The notes under the pieces were generated by a model. It ran no database searches. It worked only from the letters and a program-made list of their open reading frames with translations, and was not told the DNA's origin. From positions 1 through 8,337 of the forward strand of contig DHJK01000155.1 of assembly GCA_002404295.1 (NCBI GenBank): a stretch of 8,337 nt of DNA, written 5' to 3'. This DNA is from Legionellales bacterium UBA4722. Lineage in GTDB: Bacteria > Pseudomonadota > Gammaproteobacteria > DSM-16500. Below, one piece after another: positions 6,047-8,337 of the stretch. Within the stretch, counting starts at the first letter, position 1. The number at the start of each line of letters is the position of its first letter. A program made the position numbers and the translations under genes.

Positions 6047-6694
6047 TTATATAACAGCATCATCAACAAGCCTAATTTCTATTCGTTCTTTTTCTCTACC
6101 AAGATTAACTCTTTTCAGAGTTACCAACCCTACTTCTGCAGTTGATTTCACATGGGTTCCGCCGCAAGGGACTTTAGAGAATCCTTCAATTTCCCAATAT
6201 CGTATTTGCTTCTCTATATCAGAAAAGCCAGTTTTAATAGGTGCGTTTTGACAAATGATTTCGTTATATTCTATTAATAAACTTACCAAAGCAGTAGATA
6301 TATTATTAGCATAAAAGAAATCAATTCTCGATTTTATCTCAGCAATATGTGCGTCAATTATCTCAATACTCAACTTTCTGGATACAAGCTCAAGCACTAA
6401 TTCAGCAGCAAAATGTAAGCGCATAAGCCTATATCTGCGAGGACAGTTAATTTCCATTATTACGTTATCACCGCGATTAAGACTATGCCCGTCTGGTAGA
6501 GTGTAATAAATAAGATTACCATCTATTTCTGAATTAGTAATAGTCAGACCATTAACATAAGCCTTATCGCTTTCCTGTCCACCTGAAAAAGAAAATGCGA
6601 TTGTTTCTTCAAACAATATACGGTTACCGCTGACCGACGCAACACTAGTGGTTAAGTTAGATTGATATGGATTGTCCCAAAATACTTTTTTCAC
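6047..6694 (-). CDS. alaX: AlaX-type alanyl-tRNA editing protein
   Basis: This stand-alone protein of 215 residues resembles the editing domain of alanyl-tRNA synthetase; such proteins free tRNA-Ala wrongly charged with Ser or Gly. It shows FSFSGGQESD (34-43), matching the FxxxGGGQxxD motif, RLMRLHFAAELVLEL (89-103) and PCGGTHVKSTAEVG (176-189). The zinc site is usually HxxxH plus CxxxH; here Cys177 and His181 are kept, but the first motif reads His94-x3-Glu98. I recall close relatives with the same LHFAAEL string, so this may be a subfamily trait, not damage. The start is GTG at 6694 with AGGG (6704-6701) 6 bases upstream; that SD overlaps the TAG of the preceding gene, which ends 8 bases before. 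The two genes are one operon, both concerned with mischarged tRNA. Confidence 0.9.
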   Translation of the reverse strand: MKKVFWDNPYQSNLTTSVASVSGNRILFEETIAFSFSGGQESDKAYVNGLTITNSEIDGNLIYYTLPDGHSLNRGDNVIMEINCPRRYRLMRLHFAAELVLELVSRKLSIEIIDAHIAEIKSRIDFFYANNISTALVSLLIEYNEIICQNAPIKTGFSDIEKQIRYWEIEGFSKVPCGGTHVKSTAEVGLVTLKRVNLGREKERIEIRLVDDAVI

Positions 6695-6702
6695 CTTAAA
6701 CC

Positions 6703-7635
6703 CTATTTAATCGAAACTATTCTTCCACCCGTTAAATTTTCGAGATCGCTTGAATGTAGAGAAAACACAGCATTAGTTGTTCCGGCAGCAGCCCATAATT
6801 TCTCAAATTTAAGCAAATCTTCGTCAATAAAAATTTGATCTATTTTTTGTTTGTGACCCACTGGAGGCACACCACCGATTGCGAACCCTGTTATTTCACG
6901 TGTAAAATCTGCATCAGCTTTAATTATTTTTTCGCTGATTAATTTTTCAATGGTTTTCTCATTAACGCGATTTATACCGCTAGCTAAAATTAAAACTGGC
7001 TGATTTGTATTTGCAGAACGAAACAACAAAGACTTAACGATTTGAGCCACTTCACATCCAATCGTTGCTGCTGCATCATTAGCAGTACGTGTACTAGAAG
7101 ATAGCTCCACCACTTCAAACGCTAATCCTTTTTGAGATAAAGCGTCTTGTACACTCTGCGCACTTTTACTTAAATTTTTTGCTTCGTTCGTCATATCAGC
7201 CTCACAATAATTAGCGCCAGAGAGAGAGCATTTTCTAGTTAATTCTGTCACCTTATCCCAGTCACCACACAACACAATGCCATAATAGGTGAGATTCTCA
7301 TCTTTCACTTGGAGCGTTCTCTCTATCTGTTCTTGGTAAGTGCCAATGGTCATAGTATCTGTGAAATCATTAAAAAGAATATTATTTGTAATCGCTTCAT
7401 TGCGTAATTTTCTAATTTTATTTGAATTTTCAGAAAGAATGATAAAAGGTAATTCCGAGATGAATGGGTGTGAGCCACCATCTGCATCTTGATAATCTGT
7501 TAAGCGCAATTCTTCCTTACCGATAGCAGAACCTAAGCCAATGCACATATGAGCTAACGCGTTCATTACCTTGCCAGGCTCGATGCTTTTATTAAGTACC
7601 GCTACTAACTTATTTTTGAATTTTTCTTCAGACAT
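6703..7635 (-). CDS. DUF2000 - YbaK/ProX aminoacyl-tRNA deacylase fusion
   Basis: 310 residues in two domains. Residues about 5-140 look like DUF2000 (KLVAVLNKSIEPGKVMNALAH, a DADG...HP segment, SELPFIIL); as I recall, solved structures of that family have the peptidyl-tRNA hydrolase 2 fold, but no function is established. After a short linker, residues about 156-305 are a YbaK/prolyl-tRNA-editing domain that hydrolyses mischarged tRNA (Cys- or Ala-tRNA-Pro in known members): VKSLLF with the catalytic-type Lys201, VLILASGINRVNEKTI, and the hallmark GGVPPVGH (254-261). No signal peptide or membrane segment is seen. GGAGG (7646-7642) is 6 bases from the ATG. It is first in an operon with alaX and divergent from an XRE-cupin regulator. 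The C-terminal assignment is firm; the DUF2000 assignment is from memory of the family and less so. The tRNA specificity is unknown. Confidence 0.85.
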   Translation of the reverse strand: MSEEKFKNKLVAVLNKSIEPGKVMNALAHMCIGLGSAIGKEELRLTDYQDADGGSHPFISELPFIILSENSNKIRKLRNEAITNNILFNDFTDTMTIGTYQEQIERTLQVKDENLTYYGIVLCGDWDKVTELTRKCSLSGANYCEADMTNEAKNLSKSAQSVQDALSQKGLAFEVVELSSSTRTANDAAATIGCEVAQIVKSLLFRSANTNQPVLILASGINRVNEKTIEKLISEKIIKADADFTREITGFAIGGVPPVGHKQKIDQIFIDEDLLKFEKLWAAAGTTNAVFSLHSSDLENLTGGRIVSIK

Positions 7636-7670
7636 ACACCGCCTCCAAACCTTACTTTATCAATTAGTTC

Positions 7671-7721
7671 GTGCGCTATAACGCATAATCAGCTATGCTA
7701 TCATTGTGCGTTATGGCGCAC
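7671..7721. promoter_or_regulatory. Twin palindromic operators in the divergent promoter region
   Basis: Two 18-base boxes form a large inverted repeat: 7671-7688 (GTGCGCTATAACGCATAA) and 7704-7721, whose reverse complement differs at only two positions, with 15 bases between. Each box is itself a dyad of the form TGCG-N6-CGCA (7672-7685 and 7707-7720), with centres 35 bases apart. The boxes lie between divergent genes, one of them an XRE-cupin DNA-binding protein, which makes that protein the obvious candidate to bind here and control both itself and the editing operon. This link is inferred from position and symmetry. Confidence 0.7.
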
Positions 7722-7723
7722 AA
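7695..7723 (-). promoter_or_regulatory. Possible promoter for the editing operon, overlapping an operator
   Basis: On the minus strand, TTGTGC (7723-7718), a 17-base spacer and TAGCAT (7700-7695) could be -35 and -10 boxes, with a start near 7688. The match is modest (three and four of six bases). The -35 lies inside the right-hand palindrome, so a bound repressor would block it. No clear plus-strand promoter for the regulator gene stands out. Confidence 0.35.
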
Positions 7724-7747
7724 CTTCTTTATAGATTAGGATGAATT

Positions 7748-8308
7748 ATGAAAAACATATACAACCACATCTCTTTGACTTTAAAGGCATTACGTCGCGA
7801 ACGTGGCTGGAGTTTAGATAAAGCAGCTGTTGCAACGGGTGTTAGCAAAGCTATGCTTGGCCAAATAGAGCGTGGAGAATCTAGTCCCACTATTGCTACT
7901 CTGTGGAAAATCGCAAGTGGGTTCAATACCTCATTTTCATCGTTTATCGAAGATATTAGCTCTGAATTTAATAAACCTATTTATCGTGGCGGACAAACAC
8001 AGCAACTTCATCCTGATGATGAAAAGATCCGTGTTATGCCATTATTTCCCTTTGATAAGCAATTAAATCTCGAAATTTTTGTCATTGAATTATTACCAGC
8101 ATGCGAGCATTTATCACCACCACACCAAGTGGGTGTTATAGAACACGTCATTGTGGCTGAAGGAAACATGGAAGTATTAACACATGGTACGTGGCAATCA
8201 CTCAATAAAGGAGAAGGGCTTCGTTTTGATGCCAATCAACCGCATGGCTATAGAAATCTTTCATCTGACATTGCAGTCATTCACGATATTATTCATTATC
8301 AAAAGTGA
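7748..8308 (+). CDS. XRE-family regulator with C-terminal cupin domain
   Basis: 186 residues. Residues about 7-66 form a lambda-repressor-like helix-turn-helix: LTLKALRRERGWSLDKAA, then VATGVSKAMLGQIERGESSPTIATLWKIASG with the recognition helix around 32-45. Residues about 100-183 are a cupin barrel (HQVGVIEHVIVAEGNMEV, LNKGEGLRFDANQPHGYRN), as in the many XRE-cupin regulators that sense a small molecule through the barrel. The metal-binding His-x-His of catalytic cupins is not clear, which fits a sensor rather than an enzyme. The start has AGGA (7738-7741) 6 bases upstream. It is divergent from the DUF2000-YbaK/alaX operon, with the twin palindromes between, so it probably controls that operon and itself. 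The ligand is unknown; an amino acid is a reasonable guess from the neighbours only. Confidence 0.9.
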   Translation: MKNIYNHISLTLKALRRERGWSLDKAAVATGVSKAMLGQIERGESSPTIATLWKIASGFNTSFSSFIEDISSEFNKPIYRGGQTQQLHPDDEKIRVMPLFPFDKQLNLEIFVIELLPACEHLSPPHQVGVIEHVIVAEGNMEVLTHGTWQSLNKGEGLRFDANQPHGYRNLSSDIAVIHDIIHYQK

Positions 8309-8337
8309 AGCACCTATTGTTAACGATTTCTTACTAT

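Noticed and set aside
8008..8235. Minus-strand frame of 75 codons inside the XRE-cupin gene
   Set aside because: It is fully within a well-supported gene, has no SD or family-like sequence, and is a shadow frame.

Overview
The window is AT-rich chromosomal DNA from a bacterium, with closely packed genes and good Shine-Dalgarno (SD) sequences. The gene content fits a gammaproteobacterium, perhaps of the Legionella/Coxiella order: it has a bacterial Thi5-type pyrimidine synthase (I recall one described in Legionella pneumophila), and no ThiC. This placement is inference; no rRNA or marker gene is present. I see no mobile element, CRISPR array, tRNA or rRNA.

Layout. Bases 1-276 hold no clear gene, only a 44-codon hydrophobic frame that may be a remnant. 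A short-chain dehydrogenase (277-969, +) follows. Facing it on the minus strand is a two-gene unit: thi5 (2301-1363), then a small thiamine-binding-protein gene (1337-995) that is broken by a one-base frameshift. Between 2302 and 2726 lies a divergent control region. It has two back-to-back sigma70-type promoters, each feeding its own TPP riboswitch, and each riboswitch is followed by a hairpin that can hide the SD of the first gene. The plus-strand unit is a fused thiE-thiM gene, then thiD and thiL, with overlapping gene ends (2727-5954).

Together the thiamine genes form a short route to TPP. Thi5 makes HMP-P, ThiD converts it to HMP-PP, the ThiM domain phosphorylates salvaged thiazole alcohol, the ThiE domain joins the two halves to thiamine phosphate, and ThiL makes TPP, which should switch off both transcripts. 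No thiazole-synthesis gene (thiG/H/O/S/F) is in the window, so the thiazole half must be salvaged or made from genes elsewhere.

The right part (6047-8308) is a separate module. A minus-strand pair encodes a DUF2000-YbaK fusion protein and an AlaX-type alanyl-tRNA editing protein. Divergent from it is an XRE-cupin regulator. The 112-bp gap between them carries two large palindromic boxes that look like the regulator's operators. The module looks like a regulated aminoacyl-tRNA quality-control unit. Its most unusual part is the N-terminal DUF2000 domain fused to the deacylase.
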